Part shown: positions 1-8,760 of the stretch, one piece after another | Numbering within the stretch: position 1 is the stretch's first letter | Layout of the letters: the number at the start of each line of letters is the position of its first letter | DNA from: CAG-492 sp035388585 | GTDB lineage: Bacteria; Bacillota; Clostridia; TANB77; CAG-508 | Direction of reading: 5' to 3' | NCBI GenBank assembly: GCA_035388585.1 | Contig: DAOOQE010000012.1 | Span: 1 to 39,096, forward strand | DNA length: 39,096 nt | Notes under the pieces: model-generated | Told to the model about the DNA's origin: nothing | Databases searched by the model: none | Seen by the model: only the letters and a program-made list of their open reading frames with translations | Position numbers and translations under genes: made by a program

Positions 1-115
1 ATTATCAACTATATTTTTGTATTGATGGGCATTTACTTTTTAATTCAACCCATTTGCTTTTTTCTACTTGGCGAAAAATATATTTTCAATTTTTCTTTAT
101 TTTTGGCAATATTTG

Positions 116-124
116 TGGTATAAT
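116..124 (+). promoter_or_regulatory. Extended -10 promoter for the NfeD/paraslipin pair
   Basis: The sequence TGG-TATAAT is an extended -10 element (TGn plus a perfect hexamer). No good -35 lies 17 bp upstream, which is typical of extended -10 promoters. A strong ribosome site follows about 17 bp downstream. Nothing else is evident in bases 1-115. Confidence 0.5.
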
Positions 125-153
125 ATGATTGGTCATGAAAGGAGGTAATGCAT

Positions 154-606
154 ATGTGGCAATTTTGGCTAATTGCAGCTGGTATATTTTTAATAATTGA
201 AATAATAACAGCTGGTTTTTTAGTTTTTTGGTTGGCAATTGGAGCTCTAATTACGATGATATTTAGTTTTTTTACAGATAATATAATTTATCAATTCACA
301 GTATTTTTAGTTTCATCTACTTTATTAATATTAGCAACTAAACCTTTAGTTCGAAAATTTGTTAATTCAAAAGATACAACTATTACTAATGCATATTCTG
401 TAATAGGAAAATATGGAATTGTTGTTCAAGATATAGATTCTGAAAAAAATACTGGTCAAATAAAAGTTAACGGTGAAATTTGGACAGCAAAAAGTGATTT
501 AGGATTTATAATCCCAAAAAACACTAAAGTTGAAATTTTAAAAATCGACGGTGTAAAAGCTGTTGTAAGCATTACTGAACCAATTGAACACACTAATAAT
601 AATTAG
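154..606 (+). CDS. NfeD-like membrane protein (short form)
   Basis: A protein of 150 residues with two or three hydrophobic segments in the first 65 residues, followed by a soluble C-terminal part (from about residue 75) with the glycine-containing beta pattern of the NfeD OB-fold (VIGKYGIVVQD, then GEIWTAKS). Short NfeD proteins act with SPFH/stomatin proteins in membrane organisation, and a paraslipin follows 40 bp downstream, as in the E. coli ybbJ-qmcA pairing. Start choice: an in-frame ATG at 148 sits only 2 nt after GGAGG, whereas the ATG at 154 has 8 nt spacing and begins MWQFWL, so 154 is preferred. The molecular role is inferred from the family. Confidence 0.85.
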   Translation: MWQFWLIAAGIFLIIEIITAGFLVFWLAIGALITMIFSFFTDNIIYQFTVFLVSSTLLILATKPLVRKFVNSKDTTITNAYSVIGKYGIVVQDIDSEKNTGQIKVNGEIWTAKSDLGFIIPKNTKVEILKIDGVKAVVSITEPIEHTNNN

Positions 607-646
607 GTTAAAACATTTCTAAAAAAATTATATAAGGAGGAAAAAA

Positions 647-1549
647 ATGGCATATTTAATTATTATGTTAGTTATTATTTTAATAATATCTTTCAAATCT
701 ATTAAAGTCGTTAAACAATCTGAGGTTTATATTATTGAAAGACTAGGTAAATTTCACAAACTAGCTGATGCTGGTCTTACTATAATAGTTCCATTTATTG
801 ATCATGTTAGATCAGTTGTTAGTTTAAAACAACAAACTATGGATGTTCCACCTCAAGGTGTTATTACAAAAGATAATGTTACAATTACTATTGATACAGT
901 AGTTTTCTATAAAATTACAGACCCAGGAAAAGCAGTATACGAAATTCAATCTCTTAAAAAAGGAATAGAATATTTAGCAATTACTACTATTCGTGATATT
1001 GTTGGTAAAATGGATTTAGATGAAACATTTAGTTCTCGTGATTCTATAAATGATAAATTAAGAGCTATATTAGATGAGGCAACAGATCCATGGGGATGTA
1101 AAATAGACAGGGTTGAAATAAAAGATATTACTCCACCAGCAGATATACGTGATGCTATGGAAAAACAAATGAATGCTGAAAGAAATAAAAGAGCATTAAT
1201 TTTACAAGCTGAAGGTGAAAGACAATCTGCTATAACACTTGCTGAAGGTAAAAAAGAAGCTTCAATTTTAGAAGCTGAAGCTGACAGAGAATCTCAAATA
1301 AGAAGAGCAGCCGGTGAGGCTGAAGCAATTAAACAAGTGGCAGAAGCAAAAGCAACTGAAATTCGCATGGTTTATGAAGCTATAATGAGCACTAATCCAG
1401 ATGACAAATTAGTACAATTAAAATCTTTAGAAACATTAAAAGAAGTTGCTCATGGTGAAGCAAATAAAGTGTTTATACCTTTTGATGCTACAACTGCATT
1501 AAGTAGTATTGGATCTATAAAAGAGATTCTAGATAATAAGAATAAATAA
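647..1549 (+). CDS. qmcA: SPFH/band 7 protein, paraslipin (QmcA-type)
   Basis: A protein of 300 residues with a single N-terminal membrane segment (about residues 2-15). The SPFH domain follows (about 20-180; VVKQSEVYIIERLGKF, VPPQGVITKDNVTITID, DPWGCKIDRVEIKDI), then an alanine/glutamate-rich coiled coil (about 170-240; repeated AEGE/AEA units) typical of oligomerising paraslipins. These proteins form membrane-bound cages or scaffolds linked to membrane microdomains and stress tolerance. The ribosome site AAGGAGG lies 6 nt before the ATG. It is co-transcribed with the NfeD-like gene upstream. The last nine codons and the stop lie inside a duplicated segment that is repeated downstream of the gene. 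Confidence 0.92.
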   Translation: MAYLIIMLVIILIISFKSIKVVKQSEVYIIERLGKFHKLADAGLTIIVPFIDHVRSVVSLKQQTMDVPPQGVITKDNVTITIDTVVFYKITDPGKAVYEIQSLKKGIEYLAITTIRDIVGKMDLDETFSSRDSINDKLRAILDEATDPWGCKIDRVEIKDITPPADIRDAMEKQMNAERNKRALILQAEGERQSAITLAEGKKEASILEAEADRESQIRRAAGEAEAIKQVAEAKATEIRMVYEAIMSTNPDDKLVQLKSLETLKEVAHGEANKVFIPFDATTALSSIGSIKEILDNKNK

Positions 1550-1604
1550 TAATAATAATTAAAGAGATTCTAGATAATAAGAATATATAATAATAATAAT
1601 AATT
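1520..1604. repeat. Tandem duplication of the paraslipin 3' end
   Basis: Two adjacent copies (1520-1560 and 1561-1604) both begin AAAGAGATTCTAGATAATAA and run into an AAT/TAA microsatellite. The first copy encodes the last residues (KEILDNKNK) and the stop; the second is noncoding. They differ mainly by one substitution and the number of AAT units. Confidence 0.9.
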
Positions 1605-1646
1605 AGGGACGTGCAAAATACTATTTTTCACATCCCTATTTTTTTA
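1605..1646 (+). terminator. Rho-independent terminator after the paraslipin gene
   Basis: A 9-bp stem, AGGGACGTG with CACATCCCT (one mismatch), encloses a 15-nt loop and is followed by a T-rich run. It closes the rightward operon. The rest of the gap to 1784 holds only AT-rich sequence with a short imperfect repeat (AAGTAAACAAAAC, AAGTAAATAAAAC). Confidence 0.88.
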
Positions 1647-1784
1647 ATGTACTATAATTTTTCAAAAATTTAATAAACAATGAAGTAAACAAAACCTCTT
1701 AAATTAAGTAAATAAAACATATTATATAAGTTTTTTAAAAGCAAAGCAAACTTCTAATTATTTAATCCCTAGAACAATTTGAGG

Positions 1785-3521
1785 TTAATTATACTTTTCT
1801 CTTTTTTCATATTTAGTGTGCAATAATTCATGCGATTTATGACTTCCCGGTTTTTCTAAAAATTCGTTATATAGTTTTTTAATAACTGGATTTTCATGAG
1901 ATTTTCTTATTATAGATTTTTCATCAATTCCATATAAGCCATCAGCTCTTAATTTTCTTATATCTGTATTAGCTATTTCTGTTGCCGTATGTTGTGGTTG
2001 TCCTCCTCCCATTACACATCCTCCTGGACATGCCATTATTTCTACAAAATGATAATCTGCAGTTCCATTTTTTATTTCTTCCATAATTTTTTGTGCATTA
2101 GCTAAACCATGAGCTACAACAGCTTTAACATCTTTTCCGTTAATGTTTATAACAGCCTTTTTTATTCCTTCTTCTCCTCTTACTTTTTCAAATTCTATTT
2201 TTTCTAACTCTTTTCCTGTAACTAATTCTGATACGGTTCTTAAAGCTGCTTCCATCACACCACCTGTTGTACCAAATATTGCTGCTGCACCTGTTGATTC
2301 TCCCAGAGTATCATCAAATTCACCATCATCTAATTTATCAAAATCTATATTTCCTTGTTTTATCATTCGAGCTAATTCTCTTGTTGTTAGTACATAATCA
2401 ACATCACGTATTCCATCAACTTCCATCTCTTTTCTGTTACTTTCAAATTTCTTTGCTATACAAGGCATTATTGATACTACACATATTTTTCCTGGATCAA
2501 TTCCAATTTTACCAGCATAATAAGATTTTAAAATCACTCCTAACATTTGATGTGGAGACTTACAGCTCGATAAATGTTTTAATTGTTCTGGATTATTCAT
2601 TTCAATATACTTTATCCAACCTGGACTACAAGATGTTATCATTGGAAGATTTTCGTTTTTATTTAATCTATTAATAAATTCTGTCCCCTCTTCCATTATT
2701 GTTAGATCAGCACCCGTATTTGTATCAAATACTTTATCAAAACCTAATTTTTTTAATGCAGATATCATTTTCCCTGTAACATTTTTTCCTATATCCATAC
2801 CAAATTCTTCCCCTAATGCCACTCTAACTGCTGGAGCAGTTTGAACAAAAACAACTTTATCAGAATTTTTTAATTCCCTCCATACATTTTTCGTATCATC
2901 TTTTTCTCTTAATGCTCCTGTAGGACAAGCTTGAATACATTGACCACAATTTGTACAATTTACATTTGCCAAACTTTTTTCTCCAGCTGTAGCTATATGA
3001 GATTCAAATCCTCTATTTGCAACAGCTATAGCTCCTATATTTTGTACTTTACTACATGCCGCAACACATCTTCTACATAAAATACATTTATTTAAATCTC
3101 TTACTATAGATGGTGAAATATCGTCAATATTATAATCTTTAATTTCACCTGTATATTCTATATTTTGAACATTATACTTTTGTGCTAGCATTTGTAGTTC
3201 ACAATTTCCTGAACGTGAACAAGTTAGACAATCCTTATGATGGTTTGATAAAATTAAATCTAATACCACACTTCTTGCTTCTGAAACATCAGGAGTATTT
3301 GTGTTTACTATCATTCCTTCTTCACATTTTTGAATACATGATGTTGCAAAACCTCTACGTCCTTGTATTTCAACGACACACATTCTGCATTCTCCAACCT
3401 CATGTATATCCTTCAAATAACATAATGTAGGGATATCTATTCCTACTATTCTGGCAGCTTCTAAAATAGTTGTGCCTTCAGACACATATATTGATTTTCC
3501 ATCAATTGTTAAATTAATCAT
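1785..3521 (-). CDS. hydA: [FeFe] hydrogenase catalytic subunit, trimeric (HydA/HndD type)
   Basis: The 578-residue catalytic subunit of a cytosolic NAD(P)-linked, probably electron-bifurcating hydrogenase that reduces protons to H2. Domains in order: N-terminal [2Fe-2S] (C34, C45, C48, C62); His/Cys [4Fe-4S] (H94, C98, C101, C107); two ferredoxin clusters (C146/149/152/156 and C189/192/195/199); the H-cluster domain with L1 TSCSPGW (C298), L2 MPCIAKKFE (C354) and L3 EIMACPGGCVMGGGQP (C498, C502); and a C-terminal small-subunit-like region (about 520-578). Spacing matches monomeric clostridial CpI to within one residue. L1 has Ser where CpI-type enzymes have a second Cys. It lies 34 bp after hydB with a GGAGG ribosome site. 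Bifurcation is inferred from the HydABC composition, not proven by sequence. Confidence 0.96.
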   Translation of the reverse strand: MINLTIDGKSIYVSEGTTILEAARIVGIDIPTLCYLKDIHEVGECRMCVVEIQGRRGFATSCIQKCEEGMIVNTNTPDVSEARSVVLDLILSNHHKDCLTCSRSGNCELQMLAQKYNVQNIEYTGEIKDYNIDDISPSIVRDLNKCILCRRCVAACSKVQNIGAIAVANRGFESHIATAGEKSLANVNCTNCGQCIQACPTGALREKDDTKNVWRELKNSDKVVFVQTAPAVRVALGEEFGMDIGKNVTGKMISALKKLGFDKVFDTNTGADLTIMEEGTEFINRLNKNENLPMITSCSPGWIKYIEMNNPEQLKHLSSCKSPHQMLGVILKSYYAGKIGIDPGKICVVSIMPCIAKKFESNRKEMEVDGIRDVDYVLTTRELARMIKQGNIDFDKLDDGEFDDTLGESTGAAAIFGTTGGVMEAALRTVSELVTGKELEKIEFEKVRGEEGIKKAVININGKDVKAVVAHGLANAQKIMEEIKNGTADYHFVEIMACPGGCVMGGGQPQHTATEIANTDIRKLRADGLYGIDEKSIIRKSHENPVIKKLYNEFLEKPGSHKSHELLHTKYEKREKYN

Positions 3522-3555
3522 TTTTACCTCCTAATAAAATTTTTAGTTGTAATTT

Positions 3556-5418
3556 TTATTTAGATATTGCTTTAAATGGACATTTTGTAGCACAAACTCC
3601 ACATTTAATGCATTTTTCTGGATCAATAAGATATGCACCTTGTTTTATTTCTCCTGATATTGCTTCTACTGGACAACTTTTTTTACAAATACCACAACTT
3701 TTGCATTTTTCCGGATCAATTTTATATTTTGATAGTGCTTTACATTCTCCAGCTGGACAATCTTTATTTTGAATATGTGATATATACTCATCTCTAAAAT
3801 ATTTTAATGTACTTAACACAGGGTTTGGCGCTGTTTGTCCTAATCCACATAAAGAAGTCTTTTTAATATTTAATGCTAGTTTCTCTAGTTTTTCTAAATC
3901 CTCAATTTCACCCTTGCCATCAACAATTTTTTGCAGAATTTCTAACATTCTTTTTGTTCCAATTCGACATGGAGTGCATTTTCCACATGATTCATCTACT
4001 ATGAATTCTAAATAAAATTTAGCTAAGTTAACCATACATTTAGAATCATCCATTACAATTAATCCACCTGATCCCATCATAGATCCGATAGAAGTTAATG
4101 ATTCATAATCAATAGGTGTATCTAAATATTTTTCAGGTATACATCCTCCTGATGGGCCACCTGTTTGAGCAGCCTTAAATTTTCTTCCATCAGGTATTCC
4201 TCCTCCTATATCAAATATTATTTCTCTAAGAGAGGTTCCCATTGGAACTTCTACGAGCCCAACATTTACAACATTTCCACCTAACGCAAATACTTTTGTA
4301 CCTTTAGATTTCTCTGTTCCTATTGAATTATACCATTCTGAACCATTTAGTATTATTTGTGGAATATTAGCATATGTCTCAACATTATTAATTAACGTAG
4401 GTTTTTCCCATAATCCAGAACTTGCTGGAAATGGTGGTTTTAATCTTGGTTGGCCTCTTTTCCCTTCTATCGATTCTAAAAGAGCAGTTTCTTCTCCACA
4501 AACAAATGCTCCAGCGCCTAATCTTATTTCTAAATCAAAATTAAAATTTGTATCCCATATATTTTTTCCTATTATTCCATATTCTCTTGCTTGTTCTATT
4601 GCTTTTTGAAATCTTTTTACTGCTATAGGATATTCAGCTCTTACATATATATATCCCATATCTGCTCCTATACAATAACCTGCTATAATCATTGCTTCTA
4701 CAACGGAGTGTGGAGTTCCTTCTAAAATACTTCTATCCATAAATGCTCCTGGATCACCCTCATCTGCATTACATACAACATATTTTTTTTCATTATGAGC
4801 TGCAGCTGTAAATTCCCACTTTTTCCCTGTTGGAAAGCCTGCTCCTCCTCTACCTCTTAACCCTGATTCAGATATAGTATTTATTACCTCTTTTGGTGTA
4901 AGCTTAAATAAACATTTTTCAAGTGCTTTATAACCGTCAAATGCAATATATTCATCTATATTTTCCGGATCAATTTTTCCACAATTTCCTAATGCTATTC
5001 TGTTTTGTTTCTTATAAAAGTTTAAATCATCTAATCTATTTACAATTTTATTATCTACATCCTTGCATAATAATCTTTCTACTATACCATTTTTCTTGAT
5101 ATGTATATTAATTATATCATCAATGTCATCTATATTTACTAATGCATAAAATGTATCTTCAGGTCTTACTACAACAATTGGCCCTTTTGCGCATAAACCG
5201 AAACATCCAGTTTGTATTACTTTTACATTATCAATATTTTCTTCTTCAAGTTTTTTTTGTAATTTCTTTATTATTTCAGGTGCTTTTGAAGAAGTACAAC
5301 CTGTACCACTACAAACTAATATATGTTTTTCATTAGTCTTGCATTGTTCATTAATTCTTAGGTCTAATTCTAATTTTTTTGTATCTCTAATTTTTCTAAT
5401 TTGCTCTAGAGTTTTCAT
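3556..5418 (-). CDS. hydB: NADH-binding hydrogenase subunit HydB (NuoF-like)
   Basis: A 620-residue flavoprotein subunit that exchanges electrons with NAD(H). An N-terminal thioredoxin-like [2Fe-2S] module (C36, C41, C72, C76) is followed by the NuoF core with the glycine-rich FMN/NADH loop (GLRGRGGAGFPTGKKW), NADEGDPGAFMDR, an SLBB segment, and a [4Fe-4S] site SCGKCTPCR with a later Cys (TSLCGLG). Two ferredoxin clusters lie at the C-terminus (C572/575/578/582 and C603/606/609/613). This is the full HydB architecture of trimeric and tetrameric bifurcating hydrogenases. The start is supported by AAGGAGG 7 nt upstream. It is second in hydC-hydB-hydA, separated from hydC by 337 bp of tandem repeats, which is unusual for a tight complex. 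Confidence 0.96.
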   Translation of the reverse strand: MKTLEQIRKIRDTKKLELDLRINEQCKTNEKHILVCSGTGCTSSKAPEIIKKLQKKLEEENIDNVKVIQTGCFGLCAKGPIVVVRPEDTFYALVNIDDIDDIINIHIKKNGIVERLLCKDVDNKIVNRLDDLNFYKKQNRIALGNCGKIDPENIDEYIAFDGYKALEKCLFKLTPKEVINTISESGLRGRGGAGFPTGKKWEFTAAAHNEKKYVVCNADEGDPGAFMDRSILEGTPHSVVEAMIIAGYCIGADMGYIYVRAEYPIAVKRFQKAIEQAREYGIIGKNIWDTNFNFDLEIRLGAGAFVCGEETALLESIEGKRGQPRLKPPFPASSGLWEKPTLINNVETYANIPQIILNGSEWYNSIGTEKSKGTKVFALGGNVVNVGLVEVPMGTSLREIIFDIGGGIPDGRKFKAAQTGGPSGGCIPEKYLDTPIDYESLTSIGSMMGSGGLIVMDDSKCMVNLAKFYLEFIVDESCGKCTPCRIGTKRMLEILQKIVDGKGEIEDLEKLEKLALNIKKTSLCGLGQTAPNPVLSTLKYFRDEYISHIQNKDCPAGECKALSKYKIDPEKCKSCGICKKSCPVEAISGEIKQGAYLIDPEKCIKCGVCATKCPFKAISK

Positions 5419-5472
5419 TTTTTTCCTCCTTATATTTTTTTAATTAGTAAATATTTACAGCTTATTATACTC

Positions 5473-5695
5473 AAATAATTATATTAGTACGTAATTTACT
5501 ATACAAACAAATTTTTACATTTGAATAATTATACTATGAAATTAATTTACTATATAAGCAATTTTTTCATTCGAATAATTATAATATGCAATCAATTTAC
5601 TATATAAGCATTTTTTTTCATTCGAATAATTATATTATGCAATTAATTTACTATATAAACAATTTTTTACATTCGAATATTTACAATATAATACT
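5473..5695. repeat. Four tandem 50-51 bp repeats between hydC and hydB
   Basis: Copies begin at 5473, 5523, 5573 and 5624, with a partial fifth at 5675. The shared core is GAATAATTATA..ATG, then AATTTACTATATAA, then a T-run and CATTC. Junctions of the later copies read TTCGAA. The array fills most of the 337-bp hydC-hydB gap. No convincing protein is encoded. It would be transcribed within the hyd message if that is a single operon. Confidence 0.92.
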
Positions 5696-5755
5696 AATTA
5701 TACTTATAAATAAAATTATCTATTTAAACAAATTTAAATTTATAATTATAGTTTT

Positions 5756-6241
5756 TTACATGTCCATATATTTTTTTAATACTTGCTCTACTATTTCAGG
5801 TGTAGCTTTTCCAAAAACTTCTTCATTAACAGTAAACACTGGTGCTAGTCCACATGCTCCTATACATCTTGTAGCTTCAATAGAAAATTTTTCATCTGAT
5901 GTTGTTTGCCCCACATCTATTTTTAATATATCTTTTACTTTATCTAATATTTTTTCTGAGCCTCTTACATAACAAGCTGTTCCTAAGCATATAGCAACAT
6001 TATACTTTCCCTTTGGCTTAAGCGAAAATCTTGAATAAAATGTTATAACTCCATAAATTTCTGCAATTGGTATATTTAAATAATCTGAAATTAATTTTTG
6101 AGATTTCTCTGATATGTAACCATATTTTTCTTGCACCTCGTTTAAAATTTGAATTAAATTACTTTTTTCTTTTTTATAGTTTTTTAAAATATCTTCAAAT
6201 TTATTATCTCCACAATTTCCTCCACATTGACATTGTCCCAT
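5756..6241 (-). CDS. hydC: Hydrogenase [2Fe-2S] subunit HydC (NuoE-like)
   Basis: A 161-residue thioredoxin-like [2Fe-2S] subunit of the HydABC complex. A helical N-terminal half (about 15-75) precedes the cluster ligands C85 and C90 (CLGTAC) and C126 and C130 (CIGAC), the standard NuoE spacing. It passes electrons between the HydB flavin site and the other clusters. The first ten residues contain an extra cysteine motif, MGQCQCGGNC, which is not needed for the canonical cluster. It is the first gene of the leftward operon, with ribosome site AAGGAGG and a promoter at 6277-6306. Confidence 0.95.
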   Translation of the reverse strand: MGQCQCGGNCGDNKFEDILKNYKKEKSNLIQILNEVQEKYGYISEKSQKLISDYLNIPIAEIYGVITFYSRFSLKPKGKYNVAICLGTACYVRGSEKILDKVKDILKIDVGQTTSDEKFSIEATRCIGACGLAPVFTVNEEVFGKATPEIVEQVLKKYMDM

Positions 6242-6276
6242 TGTTTTCCCTCCTTATAATAGTCTTAAACAAGCTG

Positions 6277-6306
6277 ATTATATCATACTAAATATGTCTT
6301 TTACAA
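6277..6306 (-). promoter_or_regulatory. Promoter of the hyd operon
   Basis: On the minus strand TTGTAA lies 18 bp before TGA-TATAAT, an extended -10 with a perfect hexamer, about 35 bp upstream of hydC. It is divergent from the pfl promoter. I did not find a full Rex palindrome (TTGTTAA-N4-TTAACAA type) in the shared 252-bp region. Confidence 0.6.
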
Positions 6307-6431
6307 ACCTTTTATCAATATTTATTATACATCTTTATTATGTCGTTTTTGTGTATTTAATGTGTACTATATATGATTTTTAACTAAAATATTTTTTTGT
6401 GAAATTTTGTAATATTATGATAACCAAAGTG

Positions 6432-6460
6432 TTGTTTTTATTTTTATTACATGATACTAT
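6432..6460 (+). promoter_or_regulatory. Promoter of pflB-pflA
   Basis: TTGTTT, a 17-bp spacer and TACTAT preceded by TGA (extended -10). The predicted transcript start is near 6467, giving a short leader before the AGGAGG ribosome site of pflB. Confidence 0.6.
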
Positions 6461-6493
6461 TAATAGAAACAATTTTAGTTAGGAGGAGAAATT

Positions 6494-8731
6494 ATGGACT
6501 TTAAAGAGTGGACAAACTTTAACAAAAACGGAAATTGGACAACTAAAATTGATGTTCGCGATTTCATTCAAAAAAATTACAAACCTTATAATAGCGATTC
6601 ATCTTTTTTAACTCCTATTACCGAAAAAACTAAAAAGCTTTGGGAGAAAGTTTTAGTTTTATATAAATCAGAAAAAAATAAAGGTGGTATATTAGATATT
6701 GATACATCAACACCTTCAGGTATAAATGCTTATGAACCCGGTTATATTGATAAAAACCTAGAAGTAGTTGTTGGACTTCAAACTGACAGCCCTCTAAAAC
6801 GAGCTATTATGCCAAATGGTGGGATAAGATTAGTAGAAAAATCTTGTAATACCTATGGTTATAAAGTTGACCCTAGTGTATTAGAAATGTATCTTAATAA
6901 TAGAAAAACACATAATGATGGCGTTTTTGCTGTATATACGCCTGATATAAGAGCAGCTAGAAATTCTCATCTTCTGACTGGACTTCCAGACAGTTATGGA
7001 CGTGGCAGAATTATTGGAGATTATAGAAGAGTTGCATTATATGGAGTTAATGTTTTAATAGAGGAAAAACAAAAAGATCTTTCTGAAACTACTGATGATG
7101 AATTTGGATATGAGATAATCAGAGATAGAGAAGAAATCTTTGATCAAATCATTGCTTTAAACAATTTAAAATTAATGGCGCTTAAATATGGTTTCGACAT
7201 ATCAATTCCTGCATCTAATGCAAAAGAAGCATTTCAATGGACATATTTTGCCTATCTTGCTGCAACAAAAGAGCAAAATGGTGCTGCAATGAGCCTTGGT
7301 AGAGTTTCAACTTTTTTAGATATTTATATTGAAAGAGATTTAGAAAATAATATTATTTCTGAACAAGAAGCACAAGAATTAATGGATCATTTTGTTATGA
7401 AACTACGAATGATTAGATTTTTAAGAACTCCAGAATATGATGAACTATTTAGTGGTGATCCAGTTTGGGTTACTGAAAGTATAGGTGGAACTGGAATTGA
7501 TGGACGTACTTTAGTTACTAAAAATTCTTATAGAATTCTAAATACACTTACAAATCTTGGGCCAGCACCTGAACCAAACCTAACAGTACTTTGGTCTAAT
7601 GATTTACCAATTAATTTCAAAAAATATTGTGCAAAACTTTCAATAGATACTTGTGCTATTCAATATGAAAATGATGATTTAATGAGACCTCAATTAGGCG
7701 ATGATTACGCTATTGCATGTTGCGTTTCTCCTATGAAAATCGGAAAACAAATGCAATTTTTCGGTGCTAGAGCAAATTTAGCAAAAGCCTTATTATATGC
7801 AATAAACGGTGGAGTTGATGAAATTTCTGGAAAATTAGTTGCTCATGGATTTGATCCTATTACATCCGAATATCTTGATTATGAAGAGGTAATGAAAAAA
7901 TATGATTTAATAATGGATTATGTTTCAAAAATATATATAAAAGCTTTAAATGCTATTCACAATATTCATGATAAATATTCTTATGAGGCATTAGAAATGG
8001 CTTTACATGACAAAAAAATCTATAGAACTATGGCTTGTGGATTAGCTGGACTATCAGTAGTTGCTGATTCCCTTTCGGCTATAAAATATGCAAAGGTTAA
8101 GGTTATAAGAAATAATGACGGTTTAGCTATTGATTATATAGTTGAAGGAAATTATCCTAAATATGGAAATGATGATGATAGAGTTGATGAAATTGCAATA
8201 CATATTTTAAAAACTTTTATCAGTAAACTAAAAAAACATAAAGTTTATAGAAATGCTGTTCCTACACTTTCAATTCTTACAATAACTTCCAATGTTGTAT
8301 ACGGTAAAAATACTGGAAATACCCCTGATGGAAGAAGAACTGGAGAGCCTTTTGGTCCAGGAGCAAATCCATTGCATGGAAAAGATACTAATGGTGCTTT
8401 AGCAGTTATGAACACTATTTCTAAACTAGATTTCAATGATGCAAATGACGGAATTTCTTATACTTTTTCTATTAATCCTGAAACACTTGGCAAAGAAATT
8501 GACACAAGAATATCAAATCTTGTAAGCCTTTTAGATGGATATTTTAAACAAAATGGACATCATATCAATGTTAATGTTTTTAATCGTGAATTACTAATTG
8601 ATGCTATGAATAACCCTGCCAAATATCCACAACTTACTATTCGTGTTTCTGGTTATGCTGTTAATTTTACTAAATTAACAAAAGAACAACAACTAGATGT
8701 TATTAATAGAACAATTCATGAAAAAATATAA
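6494..8731 (+). CDS. pflB: Formate acetyltransferase (pyruvate formate-lyase)
   Basis: A 745-residue glycyl-radical enzyme converting pyruvate and CoA to acetyl-CoA and formate in anaerobic fermentation. The active-site cysteine pair is C409-C410 in IACCVSPM. The glycyl radical site is G720 in RVSGYAVNF near the C-terminus, the normal place for the PFL branch. The pyruvate-binding-side motif GRGRIIGDYRRVALYG is present. Length and motifs match true PFL rather than glycerol or choline lyases. AGGAGG lies just upstream of the start. It is followed after 29 bp by its activase gene. The hydrogenase operon is transcribed divergently, placing formate and H2 production side by side. Confidence 0.97.
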   Translation: MDFKEWTNFNKNGNWTTKIDVRDFIQKNYKPYNSDSSFLTPITEKTKKLWEKVLVLYKSEKNKGGILDIDTSTPSGINAYEPGYIDKNLEVVVGLQTDSPLKRAIMPNGGIRLVEKSCNTYGYKVDPSVLEMYLNNRKTHNDGVFAVYTPDIRAARNSHLLTGLPDSYGRGRIIGDYRRVALYGVNVLIEEKQKDLSETTDDEFGYEIIRDREEIFDQIIALNNLKLMALKYGFDISIPASNAKEAFQWTYFAYLAATKEQNGAAMSLGRVSTFLDIYIERDLENNIISEQEAQELMDHFVMKLRMIRFLRTPEYDELFSGDPVWVTESIGGTGIDGRTLVTKNSYRILNTLTNLGPAPEPNLTVLWSNDLPINFKKYCAKLSIDTCAIQYENDDLMRPQLGDDYAIACCVSPMKIGKQMQFFGARANLAKALLYAINGGVDEISGKLVAHGFDPITSEYLDYEEVMKKYDLIMDYVSKIYIKALNAIHNIHDKYSYEALEMALHDKKIYRTMACGLAGLSVVADSLSAIKYAKVKVIRNNDGLAIDYIVEGNYPKYGNDDDRVDEIAIHILKTFISKLKKHKVYRNAVPTLSILTITSNVVYGKNTGNTPDGRRTGEPFGPGANPLHGKDTNGALAVMNTISKLDFNDANDGISYTFSINPETLGKEIDTRISNLVSLLDGYFKQNGHHINVNVFNRELLIDAMNNPAKYPQLTIRVSGYAVNFTKLTKEQQLDVINRTIHEKI

Positions 8732-8760
8732 TGTATCTCTTTGTGAAAGGAATTTGCTTT

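Noticed and set aside
5586..5972. A 128-residue rightward frame over the hydC region
   Set aside because: Half is the 50-bp repeat array and half is antisense to hydC; the protein is Ile/Tyr/Asn-rich noise with no ribosome site.
6242..6493. Rex operator between hyd and pfl
   Set aside because: Only half-site resemblance (TTGTGAAA near 6398); the matching second half is absent.
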